A stretch of 64,000 bases of DNA from contig OZ025873.1 of NCBI GenBank assembly GCA_964019415.1, positions 5,399,332-5,463,331 on the forward strand, given 5' to 3'. A program made the translations under genes and the position numbers. Shown one piece after another: positions 29,330 to 55,941 of the stretch (positions within the stretch are counted from its first letter, which is position 1; the number at the start of each line of letters is the position of its first letter). The notes under the pieces were generated by a model. The model did no database searches, was not told where the DNA came from, and saw nothing but the letters and a program-made list of their open reading frames with translations. The DNA is from Ianthella basta. Its lineage: Eukaryota; Porifera; Demospongiae; Verongiida; Ianthellidae.

Positions 29330-29712
29330 AGAGGGGCCGGGGCTTTTATTCAATACTGCATGTGCATACTCCATACAATATATATTCCATCATAATCTCT
29401 CCACTTCCCTCAGTGCCATGGTTTCCCAAAAGAATGGAAGACCTGGATCGATTTGCAGAGCACATTGAAGGGTTTGGGACAGAACTGGACTCAGACCACC
29501 CTGTGAGCTGCATAGCTGTGTTGTACCATCTGCACACAGAAGTGGTGGTCCATGACACTGGGCACATTGACTATAGGTGTGTAGTAGATTTGCACATATA
29601 ATTGTGCAGACCTCTAAAATAAGAACAGCCTCTTTAATCTGAACACTGTGTCTGGTCATAAGGTGTCTGAAATACCTAAGTATCACTATAGTAGATTCCT
29701 GTAATCGACGTA

Positions 29713-29720
29713 CACACACA

Positions 29721-29781
<61 letters not shown>
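29713..29781. repeat. (CA)n microsatellite, greatly expanded in copy 2
   Basis: CA on the sense strand, an exception to the usual polarity here. Copy 2 (57441-57646) is about 139 bp longer with CACGTGTCAC and CGCATGCACG interruptions. Confidence 0.95.
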
Positions 29782-29783
<2 letters not shown>

Positions 29784-31668
29784 TTGTTTGTTCAATGATC
29801 AAGCTTTCAAGTCACAACTTTCTTTCAACATTAATCCTCCTCTCTGTCTCTCTTGTGTGTGCATTCTCTATCTCATTAATCCTCCTCTCTGTCTCTATCG
29901 TATGTGTGTTCTCTACCTCAGGGACATTTGCCATGAGCTCCTTGGTCATGTGCCTCTGTTTGCAGATTCTGATTTTGCCCAGTTCTCACAGGTCAGCCTT
30001 AGCCATATGCATTGTCCTAAGCTTCCTTGGGAGCTCCTGAAGACAAAATCAAGCAGCTTGCAACTGTAAGCACTGACTCATTGCTTCAGTACTCCACACT
30101 TTTGTTTCTGAATCTCTAACCCTTTAAATTTATTCATCAATACGTTTTCCAGGCATTACTCACTGTGGTATTGCCTTTAAATTCTTCTATATAAAATGAA
30201 CTCAGTCTCTAGACTGTGCCGGTGTGAGTGTCCCTATCATCTTGATGATATTCCCTGAAAGCATGACACTGTAAGAGAGAATGATCTATAATATTATCAT
30301 GACAGATATTTTAGTTACTGAGTCATCCCCAAATGATAGCGAAATTGGCTCAGTTTATAAGAATTAGGTGTCTATTTCCATGAGCATGTGATGAAAAGCA
30401 TAATACCTAGCTATTAAAAAGCCAGGATTTGAAATTATTCAAAATTGTTGTATTAATTATGTACAGAATGTGGTAGATAACTCTTGTGTCATGTAGAGTT
30501 ACTACCAATCACTTGGCATAATATTGAATTGCTTGTTCTGTCCACCTGATATACGTAGGTCTATTGGTTCACCATTGAATTTGGTTTGTGTCGAGAGGGG
30601 GACAAAGTGAAGGCTTATGGGGCAGGACTGCTGAGCTCATTTGGTGAACTGCAGGTGGGTGGATGTGTGAGAGAGACTATGGTCCTGTGTACAGCGTTCA
30701 CCTATTTGCTTCCTCTACTCCAGTACTGTCTTAGTGATAAGCCAGAGGTCCATCCTTTTGAGCCGGCTAAGACTGCCCTCCAACCATACCCCATGTTAGG
30801 CATGCAGCCCGTGTACTTTCTAGCAGAGAGCTTCAAGGATGGGAAGGAGAAGATGAGGTCAGTTACCTTCCTCCTACCATATTGCTCATGATGGCCATGG
30901 TTGACTGCAACTTTCTCTATTCTGCACCTTTCCTAACATATGCACTCACTACCTTATTGAGTGCAACCACTACCAGCTTGCTACCATGCAAGCACCCATT
31001 TCCAGTTGCATGCATTAGCAGTGGCCCATATAGTGGCCTAGCAAACTGAATTCACTTTCCTGGCAAATGCAGTGTCTCATGACTAGCAAGTTGGGAGCAA
31101 AGCTAATACTTCCTTGCTCTATGCTATAGCAGTTTGTTGCATAACACTGATATTTCCTGCAATCCGATTGGACATTACGGACTCTGGGAATTATGTACAT
31201 GTCACTGCACCAGTAGTTTGGACTCAATTTACTCATCCCTTCTTTGTGACAGCAGTCATTTTGCAGAAGTGTGGCTCTGTTTAAGGAATTTTCCTCTCTC
31301 CCTCCAGGGCCTTTGCCTCCTCCATCCCTCGCCCGTTCAGCCTCCACTACAATCCATGCACTGAGTGCATTGAAGTCTTGTATAACAAGCAACAAGCTGT
31401 GAAGTTGTCTAATGACATTCAGCAAAATATGGTGACCCTTCAAGATGCCATTGAAAAGGTTGTACTGTAATGTGTACACAGTGCACAGCTGTAGTTTCGA
31501 GTAACATCCATTTGATCTGGAAACCACCAGTATTTTTTCCATTCCTTCTTATTACTTTGTATTTTTCAGTCCCATTCATTCACATAAATCAGTATACTTT
31601 ATAGTGTAAATTTCAAGATTAATTCTTGCACATGTGAATACATCTGGCATGCATAGCATGGATGTACT

Positions 31669-31847
31669 ACAGTCGATTTCAGAACGGTTGGCCAAAATGG
31701 CAAATGGCAGAACGATCAAATGGCGTGACGTCACTATTAGTTTAACTGCTTGCCAACACGTCACTCCTATTGTACAGTACTGCCATTTGCTATGATGTCA
31801 CGCCATTTGCCATTTACCTTTTGGACAACCATTCTGAAATCGGCTGT
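31669..31847. repeat. Foldback element A upstream of phenylalanine hydroxylase
   Basis: ACAGTCGATTTCAGAACGGT at the left pairs, with mismatches and small gaps, with the right end running to GAAATCGGCTGT. Both arms contain repeated (A)AATGGCAAATGGC and TGACGTCA-like words. MITE-like. Copy 2 at 59535-59713. Confidence 0.8.
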
Positions 31848-31850
31848 ATT

Positions 31851-32026
31851 ACAGTTTTGCAAAATGGTTGTCTCGCGAATGCCATTCGACTCACGCATGC
31901 CGCTCACCTCCGAACTTTGAACCCACTCCTTATCACGCGTCTACAGTATAAAGTATAAGGTCGAAGTTCAAAGGCGAGTCGTGAGTCGATCGAATGACGT
32001 TCGCGACAACCATTTTGCAACCCTGT
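31851..32026. repeat. Foldback element B upstream of phenylalanine hydroxylase
   Basis: Left end ACAGTTTTGCAAAATGGTTG pairs with right end CAACCATTTTGCAACCCTGT; inner arms (CGCGAATGCCATTCGA against TCGAATGACGTTCGCG) also pair. Three bp from element A and 165 bp from the hydroxylase ATG. Copy 2 at 59717-59892. Confidence 0.82.
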
Positions 32027-32191
32027 ATGTGACATTCTATTGTTGTGTCTGCTTTAGCGGGTGACCTGGTCACGTGTTGTACTACGTTACGTGACGTAAA
32101 GGTTAAAGGTTGCGTATCGAGGGTGTGTGAACGGTGTGACTTGTGTGTTCAGAGTTGAAGAAGATTAGGAATCCCCTTCTCCACTCTCAGT

Positions 32192-37351
<5,160 letters not shown>

Positions 37352-38137
37352 CTTGCCAACTGATGTTTTTATGTGAACTTACTTCTCCTACTTGTGTACC
37401 CCTGCTGTCTGAAAACTTATATTCTCCTTGCCATTATATTCAACGCATTTTATGCTCTTTGCCTATATTAGATGAAAGTATACACTTTGAAGTTTCATGT
37501 TGCTGTTTATAGGCATAGCTAACCTGTGCTTAATTTTGTATACATTTCTCCATGGCCTTGATACACATACGTAAGTATATAATATATAATTATTCATACA
37601 TTGAGAAATGTATAATGCAGCTTATTATGTGTGTCTAGAATGAATTTTTTTACAGGTACTTATACGTAATTCCTAAAAGTACACGTATGAAACATTTACC
37701 TACAGCAGACTAGAACATGCAGTAGTATAATAAAAATAGGGTACAGTCTCCTGTGCTCGCGATCGCATGCAAGTCATAGTAATGTGGAATTAAGAACTAA
37801 AATCATTGTACGTACTCAATGCGATTGTCCTTGACGGTGCCCAAAATAGCAGCCGCATGATGCTTTTATGTGAACTTACTTCTCCTACTTGTGTACCCCT
37901 GCTGTCCAAAAACTTTAATTCCTTGCCATTATTCCAGCTTAAAATGTTTAGTGCTCTTTACAGATACATACATGTATGTATGTAGCTATATTGTGTGGAA
38001 TGCAATAAGTTAGTACATTGGTGGCCAGCTATGGCTGTATATTATAACTATACAACACGTCTGTGTATGTGCATGCATGCATGATCACTGGTGAGGTGTT
38101 CTCCAGATGAAAGCTCGTGTGGTGAGCAGCCATCATC
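37352..38137. other. 3' flank of phenylalanine hydroxylase up to the gap
   Basis: AT-rich. A block of the 3' UTR (37361-37440) is repeated with changes at 37858-37935, containing TTTTATGTGAACTTACTTCT. No further gene seen. Confidence 0.7.
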
Positions 38138-38337
38138 NNNNNNNNNNNNNNNNNNNNNNNNNNNNNNNNNNNNNNNNNNNNNNNNNNNNNNNNNNNNNNN
38201 NNNNNNNNNNNNNNNNNNNNNNNNNNNNNNNNNNNNNNNNNNNNNNNNNNNNNNNNNNNNNNNNNNNNNNNNNNNNNNNNNNNNNNNNNNNNNNNNNNNN
38301 NNNNNNNNNNNNNNNNNNNNNNNNNNNNNNNNNNNNN
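38138..38337. other. Assembly gap, exactly 200 N
   Basis: A round-number run of N. Sequence resumes inside the 10-bp array, at the equivalent of position 10471. Confidence 0.99.
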
Positions 38338-39597
38338 GCAAGATGAGGCAAGATGAGGCAAGATGAGGTAAGATGAAGCAAGATGAAGCAAGATGAGGCA
38401 AGATGAGGCAAGATGCAGAAAGATGCAGCAGGATGAGGCAAGATGAGGCAAGATGAGGTAAGATGAGGCAAGATGAGGCAAGATGAAGCAAGATGAGGCA
38501 AGACAAGGCAAGATGAAGCAAGATTGAGCAAGATGAGGGAAGATGAAGCAAGATGATGCAAGATGAGGCAAGATCAAGCAAGATGAGGCAAGACAAGGCA
38601 AGATGAAGCAAGATGCAGCAAGATGAAGCAAGATGAGGCAAGATGAAAAAAGATGAGGTAAGATGAGGCAAGATGAGGTAAGATGAAGCAAGATGAAGCA
38701 AGACAAGGCAAGATGAAGCAAGATGAAGCAAGATGAGGCAAGACAAGGCAAGATGAAGCAAGATGAAGCAAGATGAGGCAAGACAAGGCATGATGACGCA
38801 AGATGAAGCAAGATGAGGCAAGTCAAGGCAAGATGAAGCAAGATGAAGCAAGATGAGGCAAGATGAGGCAAGATGCAGCAAGATGAGGCAAGTTGAGGCA
38901 AGATGAAGCAAGACAAAGCAAGACGAGGCAAGACGAGGCAAGATGAAGCAAGATGAGGCAAGATGAGGCAGGATGAGGCAAAATGCAGGAAGATGAGGCA
39001 AGATGAGGTAAGACGAGGAAAGATGAGGCTAGATGAATCAAGATGAGGCAAGACAAGGCAAGATGAAGCAAGATGTAGCAAGAGGAGGCAAGATGAGGCA
39101 AGATGAAGCAAGAAGCAGCAAGATGAGGCAAGATGAGGCAAGATGAGGCAAGATGAGAGAAGATGAAGCAAGATGAGGCAAGATGAGACAAGATGAGGCA
39201 AGATGAAGCAAGATGAGGCAAGTCAAGGCGAGATGAAGCAAGATGAAGCAAGATGAGGCAAGACGAGGTAAGATGAAGCAAGATGAGGCAAGATGAGGCA
39301 AGATGAGGCAAGATGCAGCAAGATGAAGCAAGATGAGGCAAGATAAGGCAAGACGAGACAAGATGCAGCAAGATGAGGCAAGACGAGGCAAGATGAAGCA
39401 AGATGAAGCAAGATGAGGCAAGATGAAGCAAGATGAAGCAAGATGAGGCAAGATGAAGCAAGATGAAGCAAGATGAGGCAAGATGAGGCAATACAAGGCA
39501 AGATGAAGCAAGATGAAGCAAGATGAGGCAATACAAGGCAAGATTAAGCAAGTTGAAGCAAGATGAAGTAAGATGAAGCAAGATGAGGCAAGGTGAG
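38338..39597. repeat. 10-bp minisatellite, copy 2 (truncated by the gap)
   Basis: Same units and order as 10471-11730, 126 units, strict 10-bp register. Confidence 0.97.
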
Positions 39598-39998
39598 GCT
39601 ACGTATTTAGCCTTGCCTGTTTATACATACCCACACAAAGCAAGCTTCTATCATGGCATATTTGTGTATGGAATAGCAATTCTACACAATAGCTAGATAC
39701 ACATGCATGAACCATTTACATAACTACATACATAGCTACATACATGTAACTGTGTGTGCTTGGTGGTGATGTCTGTGAGTGGTCTAGTGCATTGAAAGAA
39801 ATATTATGCAGCCACGACTTGTGACTGAACACTTCTCTTGAGGCTAACCAATGTGACTCAGAGTAATCAGAGGCATACTACGTACGTATGGATGACTTCG
39901 AGAATGCGTGCATTGAACATTGACACTGCAGCAGTCGCATTTATAATACTAGCTAGCTAATAGTGAGGCAGCTCTTCAAGCTCCCCGCCCACTATTAC

Positions 39999-40295
39999 CT
40001 TCCATCCAAGGTTCTCAAAGAATGTCTTTATCCTTGCTGTCGCTGTAGTCTTACCGCCGCACGGACCTGCCCAAGTGGATTGTTTACTTATTACACAGGG
40101 GACACGCCCTTGCAAAAATTGGTGAACCCAGCCACGCACTTAAACGCACTTTATTGAATTTATTAAAACAGAAACAAACGTACCTCCAGTTAAAACTACT
40201 TTATGTACTGTGCCACGCAATGTTTTGCGATCAGTGGCAGGCGAGCACTGCGCTGCTTCAGGGATAGCTCCTGGGGATGACGCCATTTTTGTCAT
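39999..40295 (-). CDS. TTD14-like gene, exons 1-2 only (copy 2, partial)
   Basis: Exons 40184-40295 and 39999-40066 repeat the Walker A part ([10 protein letters not shown] split by the intron) of the gene at 3479-12428. The remaining exons are missing because the gap cuts intron 2. As placed, the copy is incomplete; this is probably an assembly effect and not gene decay. Confidence 0.85.
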
Positions 40296-40299
40296 ATTA

Positions 40300-40307
40300 T
40301 GACGTCA
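40300..40307. promoter_or_regulatory. CRE/ATF-type TGACGTCA, copy 2
   Basis: Identical to 12433-12440, 4 nt upstream of the copy-2 ATG. Confidence 0.5.
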
Positions 40308-40949
40308 CGGAGCATAGGCCACAGTACAGGAGCCCTCCGAAAGAAAGAAGCACTGCATGAAGGGAGTAGCATTGGCTTAGACTTTGGTAATTACATGATT
40401 TTAGAAAGAACTGATTTCGAAGTAATTTATCTGTTTAAGTTATGTACGTGTGTACACATACCTCTCCACCATATGCATGTGCTGCAGCTGCATTTCTTAA
40501 ATTAATACAACTTGAACTTGCATGCAATCATAATTATGTGTTCATATGTATATGTAACACATAAGTATACACGTACAGCTAGCTATGGCTGGCTTATGTG
40601 ATGAGCTGCATGCATGTGAAACACGTACGTGTGCATGCGTGACCAAGAATGACAAATATTGCATGGTGAAAAGTTAAATTAAAGATGCACGTACATCTGG
40701 CATTATCTAACTGATATTATTCTTTGGAAATATTGGGCAGTCTTAGATTTCCATGCAACTATAATTAACATGTCAACTGCAGCTGAGTATTACATTCTAA
40801 ACATACATACTCAGCAACTAGTTGCTATATAGTTCATGCATGCAGGTGCGCAATTAAGATACAATGCAGACCTCCATATAATAAGCAATGTTCTCAGCCA
40901 CTTACATATACATATACACATGTATACTAAAGTAATGGTTACAGTTGCA

Positions 40950-46452
<5,503 letters not shown>

Positions 46453-46632
46453 TTTACTTACATTGAGGGGAATTCCAGTTTACTTGCTGACGAAACAGAT
46501 AAAATGGCGGATCGCGCTGGGTCTGAGACTTTGGTCTAGCCATAGGTTGCGTAGGGTGGAGTATCTATGGTCTAGCGGCCAAACTAGACCGACAGTCGAT
46601 ATTGTATGAATTTTATAGGCTGAGATCTAGAG
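46453..46632. promoter_or_regulatory. Bidirectional promoter, copy 2
   Basis: Equivalent of 18584-18763, same GGTCTAG / CTAGACC words. Confidence 0.5.
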
Positions 46633-47808
46633 ATGTGGACTCGTCCGAAACTGCTCATGGGGGGACTGGTGGTAATAGTGGCGATGGTGGTCCTTTTCTA
46701 CAGCCAGTCTTTGTTTTCTGAAGGTTTCATGGCCAGCCAAAATTGGAGTCCGGAACCGCAAGAATGGAATATCTCATTATCAAAATTGTGTAATTTCTTA
46801 CCATTTGACTTCGATGCTCCTCTGTGCCCATTGTGCTCAACACCCGCTGAGAGCATCACTGAAGTATCGGTTTACCTGCATGACTTTGATGCAGTTAACC
46901 AATACTGGGCAGGGAATGAACAATTTAGCCAGTACGAGGCTCAGTCTAGCAGTTGTGAGCTGAGCTCTGGAGTGAAGTGTGTCGTCAACCATAACAACTT
47001 CCAATCGGATGGTGTGGTGTATTTTACAAATAGTCAACTACCTCCCGATGGACCACAGCGGTACTGCTATCCACAGGTGATCATTCTCTTCAACACAGAA
47101 GTTGAGCACGCAGGCTACGACCATGGCTATAAGCCATATACAGAAGTAATGTATGACTACCATCTCGAATCTGACATTCGGTACATGTACTCTTGCCGTC
47201 ATATCTTAGGTTTACAAAAACAGCCTAATCACACCAACCGTTCTGGAATTGCCATGTTTATCAGTAACTGTAATGTTGAAGATCGGTATTTTTATTTGGA
47301 GAGATTGATGGATCATGTTCATATAGATTCTTACGGTAACTGCTTACACAACACAGACAGAGAATCAGATCGACATACTGGGAACTGGGCTGAAGCTGAG
47401 AAGGAAGTCCTTTCCAAGTATCGTCTGGCGATAGCGTATGAAAATACCATCTCTCCTGAGTACATCACTGAGAAGGCATTCCTTGCACTGAGTGCAGGAG
47501 CTATTCCTGTGTACAGAGGCCCTCCTGAGATATACTACCATATTCCTGACAGACGCAACATTATCAACATAGACGACTATGCTAGCCCTGAAGAACTGGC
47601 CGAGTATTTGCAGCGTGTACTAGATGACGATGAGCTGTATCTTCATCACGCCACTCTGAATATGACCAAAGTGGAGGAGTACAAGAGAACAGTCTGTTCG
47701 GATGGTCCTGTTGCCTGCCAGATGTGTGAGAAGGTGTACCAGCTGAAGGTGGCTTCCTTAGCCGGAGGATCTAGACCCTGTTCTTGTCCACAATATGCAA
47801 ATCAATAA
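46633..47808 (+). CDS. GT10 fucosyltransferase-like protein 1, copy 2
   Basis: 391 aa, protein identical to the product at 18764-19939, single exon, same membrane anchor and GT10 donor block at residues 262-298. Confidence 0.88.
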   Translation: MWTRPKLLMGGLVVIVAMVVLFYSQSLFSEGFMASQNWSPEPQEWNISLSKLCNFLPFDFDAPLCPLCSTPAESITEVSVYLHDFDAVNQYWAGNEQFSQYEAQSSSCELSSGVKCVVNHNNFQSDGVVYFTNSQLPPDGPQRYCYPQVIILFNTEVEHAGYDHGYKPYTEVMYDYHLESDIRYMYSCRHILGLQKQPNHTNRSGIAMFISNCNVEDRYFYLERLMDHVHIDSYGNCLHNTDRESDRHTGNWAEAEKEVLSKYRLAIAYENTISPEYITEKAFLALSAGAIPVYRGPPEIYYHIPDRRNIINIDDYASPEELAEYLQRVLDDDELYLHHATLNMTKVEEYKRTVCSDGPVACQMCEKVYQLKVASLAGGSRPCSCPQYANQ

Positions 47809-50120
<2,312 letters not shown>

Positions 50121-51689
50121 ATGGAGAATCGCACGCGATTCAGAAGGATGTACTATCTTGGCGCAGGGGTAGCACTTGTAATACTTGTCTTTCTTCTCAG
50201 CCAGTCATCATTATCTTTTAATTCTATCCCAAGAGCAGACAACACAGAGCCTCGCTCTGACAGCAAGTCCATGTCTCATTTTCACCAACACCCTCAGTCT
50301 GAAGAAGAGCCCAAGCCTCAGTCTAAAGAAGAGCCCAAGCGTCAGTCTGAAGAAGAGCCCAAGCCTCAGTCTAAGGAAGAGCCCAAGCCTCAGTCTGAAG
50401 AAGAGCCCAGGCCTCAGTTTGAAGAAGAGCCCAAGCCTCAGTCTAAAGAAGAGCCCAAGCCTCAGTCTGAAGAAGAGCCCAAGCCTCAGTCTGAAGGAGA
50501 GCCCAAGCCTCAGTCTGAAGAGCGCAAGCCTCAGTCTGGTGAAGAGCACACTGACACTCACACTGCAGCTGCAGAGCCTGCTCACTCTGACACTCACACT
50601 TTAGAGCTTGATCACTCTGACAGTACATCAGCCACAGATCAAGTGTCCTTGCAACCCTCGTGTCACTTCCTCCCCTCTGACTCCAATGCTCCTCTCTGCC
50701 CATTGTGCTCAACACCCACTGAGAGCATCACTGAAGTTTCTGTTTACCTGCATGACTTTGATGCGGTTAATCGTTTCTGGGCAGGGAATGAGCAATTTAG
50801 CAAATACGAGGCTCAGTCTAGCAGTTGTGAGCTGAACTCTGGAGTGAAGTGTGTCATCAACCATGACAACCCCCAATCAGATGGTGTGGTGTATTTTACA
50901 CGCAGCCAACTACCTCCCAATGGACCACGGCGATACTGCTATCCACAGGTGATCATTCTGTTCAACACAGAAGTTGAGCATGCAGGCTACGACCATGGCT
51001 ATAAGCCATATACAGAAGTAATGTACGACTACCATCTCAAATCTGACATTCGGTACATTTATCCCTGTTCTGCATTCCATGTTATGGCTCATGGTGAGCC
51101 ACCAAAGCCAGAAGAGCGCTCTGGATTTGCCATGTTTATCAGCAATTGTGGTGCAGCTGAGCGGCTAAACTATCTAAAGAAATTGCAGAGCTTGATCACC
51201 ATTGACTCGTATGGTGGCTGCCTTCACAACACAGACAGAACGTCAGATCGCTATGTGGGCGACTGGCCTAAAATGGTAAGAGATGTCCTTTCCAAGTACC
51301 GTCTGGCGATAGCGTATGAAAATACCATCTCTCCTGAGTACATCACTGAGAAGGCATTCCTTGCACTGAGTGCAGGAGCTATTCCTGTGTACAAAGGCCC
51401 TCCTGAGATATACCATCATATTCCTGACAGACACAACATTATCAACATAGACGACTATGCTAGCCCTGAAGAACTGGCCAAGTATTTGCGGCGTGTGCTA
51501 GATGACAATAAGCTGTATCTTCATCACGCCACTCTGAATATGACCAAAGTGGAAGAGTACAAGAGAACAGTCTGTTCGGATGGTCCTGTTGCCTGCCAGA
51601 TGTGTGAGAAGGTGTACCAGCTGAAGGTGGCTTCCTTAGCCGGAGGATCTAGACCCTGTTCTTGTACAACAGAACGTACTAATCAATGA
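50121..51689 (+). CDS. GT10 fucosyltransferase-like protein 2 (octapeptide stem), copy 2
   Basis: 522 aa, same octad number as 22254-23822. One amino-acid change: residue 464 is K (AAG 51510-51512) instead of E, outside the donor block. Confidence 0.88.
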   Translation: MENRTRFRRMYYLGAGVALVILVFLLSQSSLSFNSIPRADNTEPRSDSKSMSHFHQHPQSEEEPKPQSKEEPKRQSEEEPKPQSKEEPKPQSEEEPRPQFEEEPKPQSKEEPKPQSEEEPKPQSEGEPKPQSEERKPQSGEEHTDTHTAAAEPAHSDTHTLELDHSDSTSATDQVSLQPSCHFLPSDSNAPLCPLCSTPTESITEVSVYLHDFDAVNRFWAGNEQFSKYEAQSSSCELNSGVKCVINHDNPQSDGVVYFTRSQLPPNGPRRYCYPQVIILFNTEVEHAGYDHGYKPYTEVMYDYHLKSDIRYIYPCSAFHVMAHGEPPKPEERSGFAMFISNCGAAERLNYLKKLQSLITIDSYGGCLHNTDRTSDRYVGDWPKMVRDVLSKYRLAIAYENTISPEYITEKAFLALSAGAIPVYKGPPEIYHHIPDRHNIINIDDYASPEELAKYLRRVLDDNKLYLHHATLNMTKVEEYKRTVCSDGPVACQMCEKVYQLKVASLAGGSRPCSCTTERTNQ

Positions 51690-51875
51690 TGTCATCAAAT
51701 GTCTTATGGATATAGATATTTAAATATTCTTTTTAAATTGTTGATTTTGTCTGACAATCTGACTGCCATAATCACTGCACCATCCTGTATGGCACTATTA
51801 TATAATTACCATACAAGCCAGAAGCTTAAAGTGTTGTGCTATTATGTTGGATTTATACAGTTACAGTACATGCCT

Positions 51876-53240
<1,365 letters not shown>

Positions 53241-53657
53241 TTTCCGTCCGGAAGTAAACTGAGTATATTAATTCCAGGGTAGCCAGATTCCAGACGCGCA
53301 GCCAGCTATGTCATTAGCCACCATCTCGTGTGCCTGTGAGTCTGGGGCCTGACCGTGAAAATGACGGACAGTAAGCTCGATCAGGTACACAGTACACATT
53401 CAGCCAGACATCATTCTCTTTAGCTAGCCTAGCTAGCTAGCTACGTATGTTTGCGTAGGTATCCGGTAGCTACAACGTACCTTGAACTGTTCCCATTCAA
53501 ATACCTATTGCCCCGTGAATCGTTCTGAACTTCAGTAACACTATGTTTTCGCAAGGGCCTACAGGTACCAGCTATAGTATAGCTAGATGTTTAGTGCATG
53601 ATGAGTAGTACATTCGTATTTGTTAGTTTCTTGCATGTCATCATATACTAGGTTTAT

Positions 53658-53748
53658 GAGGCGTTGATGAGCATTCACGTAGCTAAAAAGGATGGTTCAA
53701 GTAACTTGAACCATCCTTTTTAGCTACGTGAATGCTCATCAACGCCTC
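53658..53748. repeat. 45-bp palindrome, copy 2
   Basis: Identical to 25791-25881. Confidence 0.93.
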
Positions 53749-55841
53749 GTGAACCTGCTAGACAACGTAGCATGAGCCTCTACCACATTATCATATACTA
53801 GGCCATGCATTGGCACTAACCTTATTGCATGGCTATAGTACGTACATGCAGCGATGGTGTAGAGATCCATGGTACGTACAACTACTTTGTGTAGCTCATA
53901 TGGACCAAGGACACTGCCACTGCATGCATGGGGCATGGAACACTGGCTTGGTGATAAGCTAGGGCATCCGGACCTGCACCTTGTTGTGGACCTGCAGTTA
54001 GTGACTGTATGTTTGACCCCTATATATAGACAAGGATCTGATTGTGTTAAGTGGTTATGAGTATAGTTAGAACAACCTGCAATAAGGAGCTCGAGGTCAG
54101 GGCAATAGATCTGTATACTATAGCACACGCGGCAGGTCTATCAACGCCTCATGTGCAGTTGTGTGAGTGTGGTTTATGTGTACATGAGTCCTTGTGTGGG
54201 TGATATGTGTGTGGGACATTGCAGATAGTATGGTAACTAAGTTTATCACATTAAGCTACCATATAAGATGATACATAACTGCATTAAAGTCAAGGGATAT
54301 GTTAATGGCAGTGCAAGACTTTTCATGAGCATGACCACATGTGACATGACTGAATGATGTCCTATTTCACTAATGTGTGAACAGTATTGAGTGTAAGGAA
54401 GAGTCTCAAATGAAGGAAGCACATAGTGCCAGTGTGAAGACTCCTTACTAGAATGTGTGGATTTCATTTTAACTGCTAGCTATCCAACCCTTTGGTCAAC
54501 CATTTACAACATGTTAATACAATTGCTACGCACCCTGTGCATTCATGTATTGGTTGTACAAGAAGCAACAGTATGTGACCTGTGATGATTTTAAATTGGA
54601 CAATTATTGCTATAAATATACAATTTTAGCTTGACAGTGTTTGTGTTAATTGTAAAGCCATGTGAGTCCTTCTGTGCCTCCTGAATGGGATAGTCATAAA
54701 CTGGATTCAAAACTGATGTTTTCGGCACTCCATGCCCGTTGCTGTGTCAGGTGTTCTTCTCATGCAGTACATGTATTCAAGTACACTGAGAGACAGTATG
54801 CATATGTACGTTTAGACAGAACTGAGTACCTGGACTGGAGTGCAATCTGTTTTAATTGTGGAGTTAAAATTTAGAACAATTCTTTTGTGCACAATGCAAA
54901 TGATATACAGTTGTGTTCCTCTTCTCCAGGCTGCCTTCATCCCAGCTGAAAATGGTGCAGAGGATGACCAACACACCATCATCTTCAGCCTCAAGGAGGA
55001 GAAGGGAGCTCTGAGAAAGGCACTCACACCTTTTGAGGTCAGTAAGCAAGTATACACTGATAGGGCGTGTCATGAGTGTGTATGATTTGTACAGAATGGA
55101 CTCTTCCTGGCTAGACTGCTTTGATACCTCCAACACTCAAACACAGCACCAGCACCTGTTGCCAACAAAATCGACACAACGTGCATGGCTTTTGAATGGT
55201 TCATCCCTACACAATCTGAGCAGTTTGTATGATGTTCACCATGGCTGTGTTTCTACTCTCACTGGCAGTGCTGGCTGCATGCTCTAAAGATGAAGCCCTG
55301 AGTGGTGGTTGCATGATGATGCATTTAATTTGCACATTCCATGACATCTCAGTAACCTGTCAAGTCTGACCTTTTCTGGCTAGCTAGACCTGTCCCAATT
55401 ATGCCCAGGGCGCTTAGAAGGGAAGAAACAGTCCAGAAAACTATGGTAGCAATCTCATTCAGTTCACAGTTTAGGAAACACACCCTGTACAGCACCTATG
55501 CCATTTTAGTTTTGACCAGGAAACCACCTACGTACAACATTATACTTGTGTACTACCGCTTTGTAGCATACCTGGTATACACTGCATTCATGTGAACGAC
55601 AATGGGGTCTGTATATTATAATGCAGGAAATGTTTTGCAGTGCATACACTAGCTACAACTTTCCATTCTCTTGAACATTTATTAGTATGATGATCACATG
55701 TACAGTGGGTTTAGTGTCTCAAATCATATCTTCCAAAAGTCTGAAATGGTGTCGGGGGGGACTTTTGGGTGAAAGTGTTGATGCATTTGTAATTATAAAA
55801 CCTTACTGTGAACAACACTTGTTGCAAGAACTCATGGATTC

Positions 55842-55941
<100 letters not shown>

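Noticed and set aside
31015-31542. 175-aa minus-strand ORF
   Set aside because: Overlaps the pseudogene's last exon on the opposite strand; composition is not protein-like.
38338-39597. Copy 2 repeat ORFs and the ORFs crossing the N run
   Set aside because: Same low-complexity artefact; the X residues come from the gap.
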